The notes under the pieces: generated by a model | The model's database searches: none | The model's input: the letters and a program-made list of their open reading frames with translations, nothing else | Told to the model about the DNA's origin: nothing | Assembly: GCA_011800805.1 (NCBI GenBank) | Contig: MPNW01000005.1 | Span: forward strand, 71,610 to 135,609 | DNA from: Hirudo medicinalis | Taxonomy: Eukaryota > Annelida > Clitellata > Hirudinida > Hirudinidae | Length of the DNA: 64,000 nt | Direction of reading: 5' to 3' | Program-made: the position numbers and the translations under genes | In this document: positions 19,633 through 31,486 of the stretch, piece by piece | How positions within the stretch are numbered: the first letter of the stretch is position 1 | How the letters are laid out: each line of letters begins with the position of its first letter

Positions 19633-20163
19633 TTACTCTTCGATGATTCCTCCTGAATTCTGACGCAACCTAAAACATAAAAGTTGTTCATTTTTATTAT
19701 CTTTATTTATATTTTCCGAAATGAATTTATATAAATATAAATAAAGATAATATAATAAATAATATATGATAATAAAGATAGTTAAATCCAAATAATGTTA
19801 TTACTAATATTCTGATAAGTGATTAATAAACCAGTCATTACCTAATTAAAACCTGAGGTGGATTGCCATTACTATCTAATGTCAACTTTATTCCACTCAC
19901 ATAATCATAAATCCTAATCTGTTTGATGTTGTTAGAGTAATAAGATAAACGCAAAGAACTATTCATCACTTTTTAGTAAACTTTTTTTAGCAAGTTGTGA
20001 GGGCGGAACTCTTTAATTTTAAAACATTTTACCAAATGGAAAGTCATGCTAAAATTTATTCTATTGAATATTCACAAATAGGCTATGCTGTTAGGCAGAA
20101 GATGATTTGAATAGTACGAATAAATATTTACTCCATTAAGAAAGGCTTGATGATGTCGACCAT
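19633..20163 (-). CDS. Predicted 53-aa protein, four exons, unknown function
   Basis: Exons in transcript order: 20132-20163 (ATG with GAAATGG context), 20033-20048 (16-nt micro-exon), 19842-19918 and 19633-19669. All junctions are GT/AG and the phases 2, 0 and 2 close to exactly 53 codons plus TAA. The third exon encodes RIYDYVSGIKLTLDSNGNPP and the last ends GGIIEE. The peptide is mixed hydrophobic/charged with no clear membrane helix or signal peptide. I do not recognise the family. It lies head-to-tail upstream of KNL2, with about 640 bp between them. The micro-exon was chosen because it is the only piece seen that restores frame, so that part is inference; the last two exons are better supported than the first two. 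Confidence 0.4.
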
Positions 20164-22976
20164 TTCAAGCCCAAGTAGAACCGGTTACTGCCGGCAGTCA
20201 CGTCCTGTGAATGGCTGGGCCAATCAAGAACAGGACAATAGGATTCTACATTCACATAAATGATAAATATTTATATTAAGTGAAATTCACAATATTTCGA
20301 AAAATTAGTCACATTTGCCTAGACTTACTTCTAAGTTAATATGCCTTCGTCAACCAACCAATGACTAATGTTCGGCAACTTTATAACATCTAAATGACTT
20401 CTTTTGTTCATAAAGCTTCTGTGCACACGTGATAATATGTGATTTTAGGCGGGGTGTACGTGATAATGTGTGATGTCTGCTTTTGTCCTTGTACGGGCTT
20501 TGAAGTCTTTGATTCATTGGTTCGTCGGTGCAAAGTGATCAGACTGTCACTATCGCTGTCACCGCTATTCACAACAATGAAATTAATAATAGTAACGATA
20601 ATAAAAATCGTTAAACAACGTGAGATGAGTGAAACAAAAGTGAATGATTGGGAGCTGAAATTTATTTAATCCTTCCCAGCCCCATACGAAGGGTGTCACT
20701 CCCCAAAATGTTGAGGACACCCACCTATAACGACACCCCACTGGGTGATGGTGGTGTACATTTCCGACCAAATTAATCCAAGTTGGTCTTGGAAAAACAA
20801 AAAAGGTCATCTCACGACGTTCGTGGTCAAGTCCGTACTCAGGGAGATGCAGTTAACACTCTTAAGTTAACACCGTCCCACTGACAAAGTTCTGAATAAA
20901 TCTCTGGAAAAGAAAGATCGTGAATGGTGATTATTTGATGACGACGATGAGGATCGTATGACGAAGGTTTCATAAGCCTGATAACTCAACTTATAGCACA
21001 CGCGTACAAAATTTCCTGGACTGATTTAAGCAAGTAATGAGTGTATTTGTTGCAATTAATACATTATTGTTTAATTTATGGTTTGTAATAATTACCGCCA
21101 CAGATTCCACTCTGGTAACAAACGTTTGTCATTTCTGAAGACTCATTAAAATGAAATGAAGCGACTTTAAATAGGGCCGAAGGTCGTGCTGTGAGGACTG
21201 CAATGATCTATTGTAAATATCACGAAACAGCAGCGCCTGATTTACCCAGTTGGAGGCCCCGGTGCAGTGCGGTGATGGAGGTCCACAAGCCGGCACTGCT
21301 AAACAGCAATAATAACAATAATAATGGTGATGATGATGGCGATGACGACGACACAAACCAGGGAGATGTCGGACCTATATGTTAACACTAAGCCTTTCAC
21401 AGAGGTTTTCGGATGTTGCTTGTTTTTCATGTTTGTGTTTATTATTGGGAAAATAATAACAATAATAACAATAATCACGATACTTTTTTTATAGTTATTT
21501 ATTAAGCACTCCTAATTAGGTCATGCAAGCCACCTCAAGTTACGGTCCAATCCAATAGGGCACTATCATGGCATCGTGAGTTGAATTCAATTTCTTTTAC
21601 AACACTCGACATCTTAAAAACTGCTCTGGTGCAACAGCATCAAACACAAAAGGACAAAAGGTTACTTTGTTTTTGTTTGAACTAAATTAATTAAGCTATT
21701 AAGGCGATAAATGGTCGATGAAAGGATTAAACTGCTCCCGATTGAAAGTCATTAATAGTGTTTATGTGTTTACTCGTTCAATTGTTCCCTATTGTTTTTC
21801 TCATTCGAGGCCTACAGTAAGATCAACTACTGATCAAATGCAATACTGAAGAGGTTGCTAAAAATAAGATTGGGAAGATTTGATATCTGCACTTAAACGC
21901 TCTTTTCAATCGACCTTTTTGCGACGGCGTTTCTAATTACAACCGAGAATTAATGGTTAGATGTAATTAATTCTTACTTTCAAGAACAGCTTGAATCATG
22001 TGCATCAAAATGCCTCGGAGTTGTTTTTGGATAAAAAAAACCTGGTTGCTGTTTAATGATGGCTTCAACATTTCGCATTGTGGTGGTTTTACCGCGTAAG
22101 CGTGGAAAATCCATTATGTCACTAATTTTTTTAAGTCGATAGCCGTGATAGTTAAATAATGTAACGTCACCACAAATTATATTGATAAAAAACAAGCCAC
22201 ATTAATACTGATAAATTAATAAATTGATAAAACAATATTGGTCTTAAATTCCAGAGAATTCTTAGTGGGAGGCATTTTGATTGGCCCCTCATTTCTGAAC
22301 ATGCTCGCTCTGAAAACATGACTCATTTTTGGTTGAATTTGCGGGATGAGTGAAGTCTTTCAAGTTTCTTCATTCATAATGTTGACAAATTCCGAGTCTT
22401 TAAAGTTTCTCCCGGATTGAATTTGTGTTAAAGAGATATTCGTCTAAATATCGACAATACTAGCAGTTATTGATTTAATATGAATTTAATATTAGCCTCC
22501 ATTGCTTAGCACCAAAGACCTTACTTCGCCTAATCTTTTCAAAAATACTTAAGTTATATAAATTTAAATCTTATTAGCAATGTTGCCTGATTGAAGAAAT
22601 GTTTGTTATTCGTGCATAATTTAGCCCCAGCTTAAGAATTTTTATGATCGATTCACTCTTAAAACAAACTAATATTGTACTATTATTTGTGTGATCTTGC
22701 AATACAAAGTGCCAAGAAATATGAATCATGTGTTAATGCGTCACTCCTTGAACCAATTTGAAGATTCTTTGATGTTCAAACTTCAGAGTAAGCTTCGCAT
22801 TGCATATTTCGGTTACGTAACAAACCAGCCATTAATCTCTGACAAAATAAACTGATGCAATAAATGATCGTAACAATGGTGTGAAGATTAGCATATAAAA
22901 GAGTTCAGAAGTGAATGTCTGGTGACTTTGGCTTTGAGCGAAATTGAAATTGAGTGAAATTTAACATCATCGATCA
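20164..22976. other. Gene-poor spacer upstream of the USP cluster
   Basis: No supported gene. The open frames are short, low-complexity (GAT and AAT repeats near 21305-21350 and 21455-21475) or in conflicting frames. A relatively GC-rich patch at about 20675-20840 and another at 21225-21300 stand out from the AT-rich background without a recognisable family. Confidence 0.4.
22894..22901 (+). promoter_or_regulatory. TATA box of the first USP gene
   Basis: TATAAAAG is a near-perfect TATA box 83 bp before the ATG at 22977, leaving room for initiation about 25-30 bp downstream and a short leader. Confidence 0.55.
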
Positions 22977-23845
22977 ATGGACGATCAAAAATTGCCTCTT
23001 TTGGAAGACGACAACTGCTCATTTGATGAAAACCCACCCACAAGCAGAGAGTTCGAAGTGGGAAGGAGAATCCTTTTCTGCGCCATTAATAACGTTTCGA
23101 AAGACTCATTCAAAAGTAAGTGAGATCATACAAGCGCCATTGCTGAGGCTGTAGCCACTTCAATGGTTTATTGCCTCATGACAGTCAGAAAGAGAGATAT
23201 GTATTCGTTGTAGGATTTCTGAAGAAAACATGGAGGAAGAACGATACAGTCATCATCGTTTATTGCCCCGACTTGCCTAAGAACTTTAAGAGTTTGTTTC
23301 TTGTTCCACAGAACTTTATTTAAAGATGAAATTAAATTGTAAATTGTTCACTTCAAAACTTCGTGTCGTCCACAGATGAATTGTTAGCAGCGAAAAGTTC
23401 TGAACGAGTAATGAGGAAATTGAATAAGAAAATCTGTAAAACGACGAAATTTTACAAAGACTTGTGCACTGAGAAAGAGGTTTCGCGCGCCATTGTTATT
23501 AACCATGCTAGCAGCTAACGCTATTGAATAGATGAACTATAGATGATTTGAATTGATACACGATACATTTTAGAAATTATATATCATATAAAAGTACTAA
23601 CGAAGTAATATAAGTGCAACTTTAAGATAACATTTGTTTTGAAACCCTTGCCGTAGGTAAAGTTCAAGTTAAAGGTTTCAATAACTGACGAGGTCGGCAA
23701 GGCCTTGTGTCAGTTTTACAAAAGCGAACATGCCGAGTCGGTTGCAATGCCGGTGAGGAGATTCTTTGGGAGTTCTTCAGACAAGAACTTGTGCGATTAT
23801 GTTTTCGAACAGCTAGGTTTACAGCTTTGTACCAGCCCTAGTTGA
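22977..23845 (+). CDS. Degenerate universal stress protein paralogue
   Basis: Exons 22977-23115, 23214-23291, 23376-23479 and 23657-23845 give 169 aa. Intron phases 1, 1, 0 and junction positions match the two USP genes downstream. Recognisable USP pieces: VGRRILFCAINN (strand 1), RFLKKTWRKNDTVIIVYCPD (helix 1/strand 2), and the Lys-rich helix ending CTEKE before the last intron. The final exon, which in the paralogues holds the nucleotide loop GxxGxG...LLG(S/N)VSEYV, instead reads AMPVRRFFGSSS and then NLCDYVFEQ, so the ATP loop is gone. The acidic residue after strand 1 (AVD in paralogues) is Asn. The frame is intact with no stops, and AATAAA follows at 23925-23930, so it looks expressed and repurposed or decaying. 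It is also shorter at the N-terminus. Confidence 0.8.
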
Positions 23846-25831
23846 AACATGTCGCCAAGATTTAAACAAGATTTCAGGAAATTCAAGTGGAGGTGTTCGT
23901 GTCGAAGTTTGTGTTTTTAGTTTAAATAAAATTCTGTTTACCGATCACTGTTAATCTTGAAAAGATTAATGAGATGAATTTACAAGAGGACTATTGGCAC
24001 AACTTCTTCCGAATGTATAAATCTTCCAATTGGCTGCATTACATAAAAGAAGTGTTCAAATGATTTGCATTCTCAGTTAATAAAGAAGATTCAATAATAA
24101 TGAGGCATGAATATTTGAAATAAAGAAAACCAGCACGAAATCATTGATTCACTGAACATCTGTGCCTTCATATGATTCTCGAAATATCTTGAGTTGCTCG
24201 AAAGCCAACCGACTTTAAGCCAAACAGACTTGCTTGAATATTCATGTTTTTTTGGGGGTTATTAGTTTTTTATGCGACTGAATATTCATTGTTGATGATG
24301 GGAGTCCATTATCGGAATAACAGTTACGCCCATGTTATATAACAACGCAGAGTGTTAATTTATTATGATAATCACATTAATAATTAAGGATACAGATAAC
24401 AAATACAACTATTAACACTTTCACAAATCATTTAATGGATTTTCACTTTCATTTCCAGCTTTAAAGAGTATCTAAACCTATAAGAAACGATTTCATTGAA
24501 TAAGACTCAAACATCAGAAAAAGCTAAAAAGTACGTGAGATATGTATTTATATACCCATACGAAAGCATCTACTGATAGCGTTGTAAAAATCAGAATGTA
24601 CTTGGGGACTCATTGCAGCACCTCGGCAGATGACCATTGTCATTAACCATGGCCATTCAAGCCATTGTCGCGTGGATATCTCCAGGAGGCTTTAACTTGA
24701 TCCTCAGTTTGTTTATCATCAAGCCATCGATTTATCTCTCCGTCCATCCGTCCATCCCTCTGTCTACCATAATATTTACTTTTCAATCAATGCATTCATC
24801 TAAACTTGTGTAATTAACACTTTGTTACTGTTTTGTTTCGTTTTTTTTTCGAACGAAACTTGATTTTGATTTTCGTTGAAAGATTTTTGTTGCTTAACTC
24901 AAAGTTTCGTGACTCAACGTAGGAGGTGGTTGGTTGAAAACGCTGTTATTCAATAAGTACTCACCATCGCTTGGTGATGTTGACGACGCCGACGACTATG
25001 GTGATGATGATGATGGTGACGATGATGATGATGTGGGGAAATGACGGCGGAGAGAAAAATCATATCAATAATTGATAGCATATGATTGACATCATGAGTA
25101 TTAGTCTAATAAATCAAATGGCTTGGGATACGGCCTTCAATTTTAATTGGTGGAATAACTAAGATTACTAAAAGATTTTCTACTTAAATGTGTGTAGAAA
25201 ATTTATCGAATTTTCCAGGAATGCTTCATTACGAATGCTTAACTAAAAAAAATGAGACTTTCATACCGGATATGCGAATTTACCGCATGAAAAGGATGCA
25301 CAGCACATTACACAGGTCGTAAAGCTTTGAGGCTGATTACAATTTTAAAAGAGAATCAAGTCGTTGAAAAACCTTTTCGACTTTACAAAAGAAAATTTGA
25401 ACCAGAGATTGTCTATATAATTCACACAAAATTGAAAATTTGTTGGCTAATTTTGATGATTACATAACAGTTACACATTGCTTCGCGCTAATAAAAATAT
25501 AGATCACACCAATTAGCTATAAAAACTATCTTACTGAACTACTTCATAAATAATGACGTCGAATGTCTCGGCAAATTGCGTCACTTTATTAGCTGTTTAT
25601 TTCAGTCACTAGCTCAGAGATTGTGACAGAATTCCTAGGACGTGACACTGTGACGGTGTACGATTGATAACCAATGGGAACACGCATAACTGGCCCACAT
25701 CAGACACGAATCTATCGCTAAAGCAGGGTGCATATAAGGCCAGGCTTGACGTATCCTGCTCAGCTTAACTTCAGCGATACTCAGTCTTCTGTAGACTCGT
25801 TTGTAACCTAGGTCCTTTGAATACGTAGAAG
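23846..25831. other. Spacer between USP genes 1 and 2
   Basis: It contains the polyadenylation signal of gene 1 (23925-23930), a GTCCATCC-type repeat near 24740-24765, and GAT/GAC trinucleotide runs near 24985-25030. No other gene was seen. The last 300 bp form the promoter of the next gene. Confidence 0.45.
25554..25738 (+). promoter_or_regulatory. Candidate promoter of USP gene 2
   Basis: A CRE/ATF-like TGACGTCG lies at 25554-25561 and a TATA-like CATATAAGGC at 25731-25740, about 95 bp before the ATG. Functional assignment is inference from position. Confidence 0.4.
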
Positions 25832-27221
25832 ATGCTTCTTGGTGATATGGATAGTTCGACAGAGAATGGAGAAAATAAACTCCAGGTGCAGCAACAAACG
25901 AAGAAGATTTCAGTTCCGTTTGTTGAGGACAGGAGGAGGTCTGTCACTACCAGACTGGGTCACACTGGGAGGGCAGTCCTTTGTGCCGTCGATGCAAGCA
26001 ATCATTCCAGAGATGCATTCGAATGTGAGCTAAATAATTTTATTCCTTCACTTTAGACATTTGAAAATAATTAGGTAAGAAGTCTTTAACAGGTTACATT
26101 TGTTTCCTTCGCTTTCACTATCAGAAGTCATTACCGGGATATTATATTCTATCTACTGCAAAACATATCTGCGTACAAAATTCATTAAAGCGCTAAGTTA
26201 TATTTCGTGCACGGCATTTTAACTTCTTTAGAGTCATTATTTTTCGAGTCTGGAATGAATAAAGAAGATTTCAAAGGCAATTTTTCTCTCTTAATTGAAA
26301 GACTTTCTTTCTTTCGTGGATTCCACTCTTTCTGGACCAAGATCCATGAAAGCAGCGAATCTGTGAAATGCTTCGTCATTTTACTGCAACCTATGTTCTT
26401 GTTTTGCAATTTACAAACGATTAAAGTTGTCAAAGTAAATGAGTTGCGATTAAAATCGTCGATTAGTAAATAATTTGTGTAAATATTCTTCTCAATAGTT
26501 TCAAATAGTTTAGTTAAATCGGTTAAATCACTTGCTTCAATAGGTCCCTATAACCATCCACAGTTTTGTGTGGTTTGGTTTGCGATGTCAGGATTCTGTA
26601 TCCTTGGCTACTTTTACCTTTAGTAACTTTACTATTTTTTTAACGCAACACTTTACAGTATTACGATGTCACAGTTAACATCGGGAAGAATTTGTAAAAA
26701 CACGTTGTTTTCTTTTATTCCCAGGGTACCTAAGGAACGTGTGGAGGGAAGATGACCTGGTTATCGTCGCTTACTGCCCTGAGACACCAAATCTGCCCTC
26801 ATTCACCTTCAAAAGTAATTTACCAGTGCCCCATCATGGCCATCATCTTCGTTATCATCGTATCTGACTCGAGCCTGTTGAGATAAGCATCGACTAATCA
26901 ACTGCTTTTTGTAAGGATTTATTAGGCGTTCATTAGAGCTGTCAGAACGTCAGACATTCTACCAAGGACTTCAATCAATTTTTGATCATAATTTTCATTT
27001 CTCTCATGCCCTGTTTAAGAGCCAATGATGAGGCAGAGTTGAGTTTTCTAAATGTTTTAATTTTTCTTTCGTCTCCTCATAAATCACACTTGATCAATCC
27101 TGCGTCGTTCTAATGTTCTTCACATAGAAGAAAAATTTAATATAGTTTTTCGAACTCGACTGCAACATGGCATTCACACATATGAATATGACATTCATGT
27201 AGCAGTAATAATAATTGCAAC

Positions 27222-27266
<45 letters not shown>

Positions 27267-28775
27267 AACAATTAAGTTATCACAATATTGGATGTAACAA
27301 CATTGATTCACTTATTATTACATTACCTTAAGCAGTAATCAGTAGCAGTAGTAAATACATTCACATTTTACATCAACAACATTCAGCAAACCTTAACATT
27401 AAATTCTCAGCAATAGCCTTCTCAAGAAAGCACAGACCATTCTCTATTTGGTCTAAAAAATACTTTCTACTTCCTTGTTTACTTGTTGTTGCTGTTTTCA
27501 ACTTTGTGTATGAATCATCCCATCTAATTATATAATAACGGGCAGTTAAATAAAAACGGTAATTATTTTTTCTTTTTAATCCTTAATTAACCACTTCTTA
27601 AAATAACTGATCTATTACTCTTAACTTATTACAACTAGAAAGTGCTGTCATCGTTTACAAATACGTTTACAACATATCTCAAACGTTGGCTCCATTTAGA
27701 CTGACCTTGAATTTTCACCTTTCATCGCCAGAGGGCCTCTCACCTCCTGTGGAAAAGTGGAAGGAAATCATTGATGACGCGAACAACAAAACAAGAGCAC
27801 TCGAAGAGTATTACGAAGGAATATGCATCGAGAAGAAGGTATTATGATGATGACGATGACGATGATGAGAAGGATGACGACGATGATGATGATGACATGA
27901 TGATGATGATGATGATGATGATGGTGATGATAGGATTTGCTTCTGTTGGTGTCTACAGCCATGAAGTTTAATGATGGGCGAAAAGTAATGATATTGATAC
28001 CGAATGGAATGATGATGATGATATTGGTTTCGCAGGGGTTTTTCGGCTAATGCAAATAGCTGGACATGTGACGGTGTCAATATTCTGATGCACTCTAAGG
28101 TTTATTTGGAGGCCTCAGCAAGGATCGAAAATAAATGACGTCGTCATCATCACCATCATCGCCGTCACCGTCATCGTCATCATGTTTGTTCCTCAAAAAA
28201 TCATTGAAAGTTTCCATTTTAATTTCGCCTGGAGATTTCCCGGGAATCATTTCGGTTATTACATAATTGTGTTGGGATTGTTAAGAATTACCGACACGGA
28301 AATGACGCTGCACTCACGCTTGCAGTCGTCCAGATGTTTCGACAGTTCTCATCGTCAACTGTGTCGTTGTTCTCGTATTTTGGAGTCCGAGAAGTCATTT
28401 GCGATGGGCATGTTGGTGTCGGTGATTTGGCTTCAAATTGATCCACTAATTGATCGACTTGTTGTATGCACGCAAATCGTGAAACATCTGTCGACGCTCT
28501 GCGCCTCAGTTGCATGTTTATTTTCTGATTTTATTTTGTGGTGTTGCTGACGAAGATATTTTGTTCATCACCAGCTGATGTACATGATCCGCGGTGAGTC
28601 ATACAAGCACCCAGGGGAGGGCATCTGCCTCATCGCTGAGGAGGAAAAAGTCAACATGATCGTCATGGGATCAAGAGGCATGGGTGCCATCAAGCGCCTC
28701 CTGTTGGGCAGCGTCAGCGAGTACGTGGTCAGAAACACCAAGGTCCCCTGCGTCGTCATCCCTGGAATCGTTTGA
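25832..28775 (+). CDS. Universal stress protein (UspA domain), copy 2
   Basis: Exons 25832-26024, 26725-26814, 27732-27838 and 28575-28775 give 196 aa. A polar N-terminal extension containing the PFVEDRRRS block precedes the domain. The UspA fold follows: GRAVLCAVDAS (strand 1 with nucleotide-binding Asp), FEWYLRNVWREDDLVIVAYC, the helix [35 protein letters not shown], and the ATP loop GSRGMGAIKRLLLGSVSEYV, which fits G-2X-G-9X-G(S/T). It ends VPCVVIP. Known: this class binds ATP and is linked to stress tolerance; in animals it occurs in several invertebrate lineages and is absent from vertebrates. The ATG at 25847 is an alternative start. A polyadenylation signal AATAAA lies at 29096-29101. 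Confidence 0.95.
27219..27266. repeat. (GAT)n microsatellite
   Basis: About 15 uninterrupted GAT/ATG units in intron 2 of USP copy 2. A second impure GAT/GAC tract (27843-27935) begins just after the donor of exon 3, and a CATCAT/CGTCAT tract lies at 28140-28180. Confidence 0.95.
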
Positions 28776-31486
28776 AGGGACAAACCCAAGAGGAAGATTG
28801 AAAATTATTTTTTGTATGAACAGTCGTGCTATGAGCACGTTTGATAAACTGACAATTGTACGCATTTTCAATTGTTCCTTGCCATATTTTCGTGTGATGT
28901 TTGAGGTTAAAATCGCCCGAATATTTTGACGGCCATCTTTGGACTTGAGTTCGGCTTCAGTACCCGATTGTTCGGAGCTTAATCTAACTGTACACTTGAT
29001 TGAAGATTTGAGTATATTTTAGTTTTGTTTTTTAAATTTCATCTGTTGCCACTTGAAGATGAAACATTTTGATTTGGTAATGTGCTCTCATAAAAAATAA
29101 ATTTGTTTAAGTGATTGAAAAGTAATCTAAAACTAAAACTGAAGTTGATGCGTAAAATGTTCGGAAAACGATTCTAATTCTTGCCTCCGTGGAGATATCC
29201 ATAAGAAATCCCACACGAAATTCTTTTGACATCAAAGTCCACCCATGGATGACTAGAGGCTGTTGCTGTTTATGGCAAGCAAAATCCGATTTTCTTAGTG
29301 CTCACATAGAAAAACTGCTAAAATGTCAGATCACAAATTAAAAACCTGTACCTTCGTGCTCATTGTATTGTTCGAGCTTTTGAATATCGTAACGTCCAAG
29401 GAGATTTGAATTTATGATTTGTGTTTCTTGTCAAAAAGACATGGCAAAGTGTTACGTTTCTTTCGTTCAGGTTATCATTAATAAATTCAGTTTGCAAAGG
29501 CGCTCCAAGCAATGGTTTGATTAGTGGGAAGAACAAGTGGAAGGACAAAAAGTATTTTATCCAGATTAGGAAAAGTTCTAAGCTGTCATTGCCAATTGAA
29601 GGCACGATGGATCCAGTATTTGTCTCTTCTAACAATCAACATGGAATGGAACATTTTATAATTAACGACATTAATTGAAGTCAAATGCATCCGGAATGTG
29701 TCAGGATTAATTGACATTTCCGACGGGTCTAAGTGCTGCTCGTATTTGGATGTATGCCAACCGTATCCAGGATGTACTGGACTATTAGGAATGCATTAGG
29801 ATTTACAATGTTTTTGAGAACTTGAGGAAACGAGCGGCACCCGTGAAGACATTTTAAAGACCGTGAAGACTGTCATCTTTATTGGCTAATCCTAAAGTGG
29901 TCTTAAAGATTGGTGGAGTCTAAAATATCCACTTACATAATTTAACCAACTTAAATTGTCTAAGAATGTGTGTAAAAGCACAAAAATATTTAAAGCTGGA
30001 AGGCTTGTTTGAAATCATTTTATTCCATGACCAAAATCAAATAGATTTGAAGCAATGTCAAACACATAATTAATATTTCAACTACAATGAATTTAGATTA
30101 GTGACATAAAGCGCCAACACACGCGCACAGCTATGAGAACATTGAAGGATGAATAAAAAAAATAAGAATAAAAGAATAAAATAAGAAAAAAGCAACGCGA
30201 ACCAACAAGGAAAAATGGCGAAATACAATTTGATGTTACATTATCGATATAATATAATTCTGAATGTCAGATATTTGGTTATTTGGTGGCTGTACTTGTT
30301 TACAAGTATTTCAGGTACTTGCATTTGTACTCGTACTTATTGAAAGACAAAAGTCTTTAATAATAATAAAAATTTCAAGAATTGATTTTTTGACAAAATG
30401 TTATTCAATGAGAAATCATATTTCCGTTTTTTTTTTCTATTATTTTGAAACATGTTTTCATCCATTGACAAAATTAATGTATTATTTTAAAATCCGGGTG
30501 GGCCAAAAAAATTGCCGAATCCCTGGGCACTGGCCCCCTGCTCACCTCTGGCGGCCCTGGTCATGGAGGAGTCGTTGTGAGACCCCATAGGGTTCATCTA
30601 AAATGAACTCAAGCACCTTGGATTCCCTACTGTTGCTAAAGTTGCTAAACTCAAACATTGTGTGGTAACATTATTTTTGTAAGTTTCTATATTTAAAAAA
30701 AATAAACTTGATATCAAACCTTGTCGCAAATTGTCTTTGTCCTCTGAAAGCATAACTTATTGCTTAAGACATACCTCACTTTTGGCTATTTACTATTTGG
30801 TAATAATAACATTTAATAATAATTATATATTAATAATACATTTAACATAACTAATAATGTATTAGTAATAATAATACATTAAAAAAAATAACTTCGAGAC
30901 TAATAACCTGAGACTAAATTCATTAAATTTGAACAATAAACAATCACTTTAATGGAGCAGAGATAAATTAGTGAAGTTTCATAACTTATTGGTACTTGTA
31001 CTTGTACTTGGGCCTCAGTACGTGGTCCCATGTCTTGTGAATGACTTCAAAAACACATAAAAATCAGGCTATAAACATAAAATCTGCTCTCATATAACTG
31101 TTATGCATGCACACCGTGCTGTTACCTGCTTGGCTTCATCCTCAAATCGGCTGCGACCATAAGTTTAAAATTTTCTTATTAATTTCGTCTAGAATAATTC
31201 CTTTGTGTCGTCGATTTTGGCTCAGACGTTACTCTTAAAATAGCCATAGGAATCGATAAGCTACCTCTGTCCCATAGGTTACATTAAGTGAAAAAATATA
31301 TGCGGGCCACACCATTCACACCGTTAGTGCGATGTTATGAAGCAATCATTGCTTAAGGCTGGCTCTTAAGGTTTTTTTCAAGTAAACAAATTATAAGATC
31401 GGGGATTATTTTAAGTTAACGACTTTAAAGACACGCTAGCGGGCCTTGTTTTTATGCTTAATCATTGACGATCCGTTTCAGATAAG
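28776..31486. other. Spacer between USP genes 2 and 3
   Basis: No gene supported. It has AT-rich runs at 30150-30190 and 30790-30900. A GC-rich patch at 30495-30595 (GGGTGGGCC through CTCTGGCGGCCCTGG) differs in composition from its surroundings. TACTTG-type motifs recur at 30288-30345 and 30990-31012. These may be remnants of inserted repeats. Confidence 0.4.
31392..31397 (+). promoter_or_regulatory. TATA-like element of USP gene 3
   Basis: TATAAG lies 90 bp before the ATG at 31487, a spacing similar to the other two USP genes. A splice-acceptor-like CCGTTTCAG sits 6 bp before the ATG. Confidence 0.35.

Noticed and set aside
20675..20840. Possible structured RNA in a GC-rich patch
   Set aside because: I compared it by eye with 5S rRNA and tRNA promoters and found no match; no convincing stem set.
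26185..26473. Overlapping 82- and 88-codon frames on both strands in USP copy 2 intron 1
   Set aside because: They lie in a clear intron, contradict each other and match nothing known.
27219..27266. Possible CRISPR-like array
   Set aside because: Simple trinucleotide repeat in a eukaryotic intron, no spacers.
27768..28080. His-rich and Asp-rich frames
   Set aside because: Translations of the GAT/ATC microsatellite.
28182..28550. 122-codon plus-strand frame before the last USP copy 2 exon
   Set aside because: Entirely intronic, no family similarity, and the conserved exon starts at 28575.
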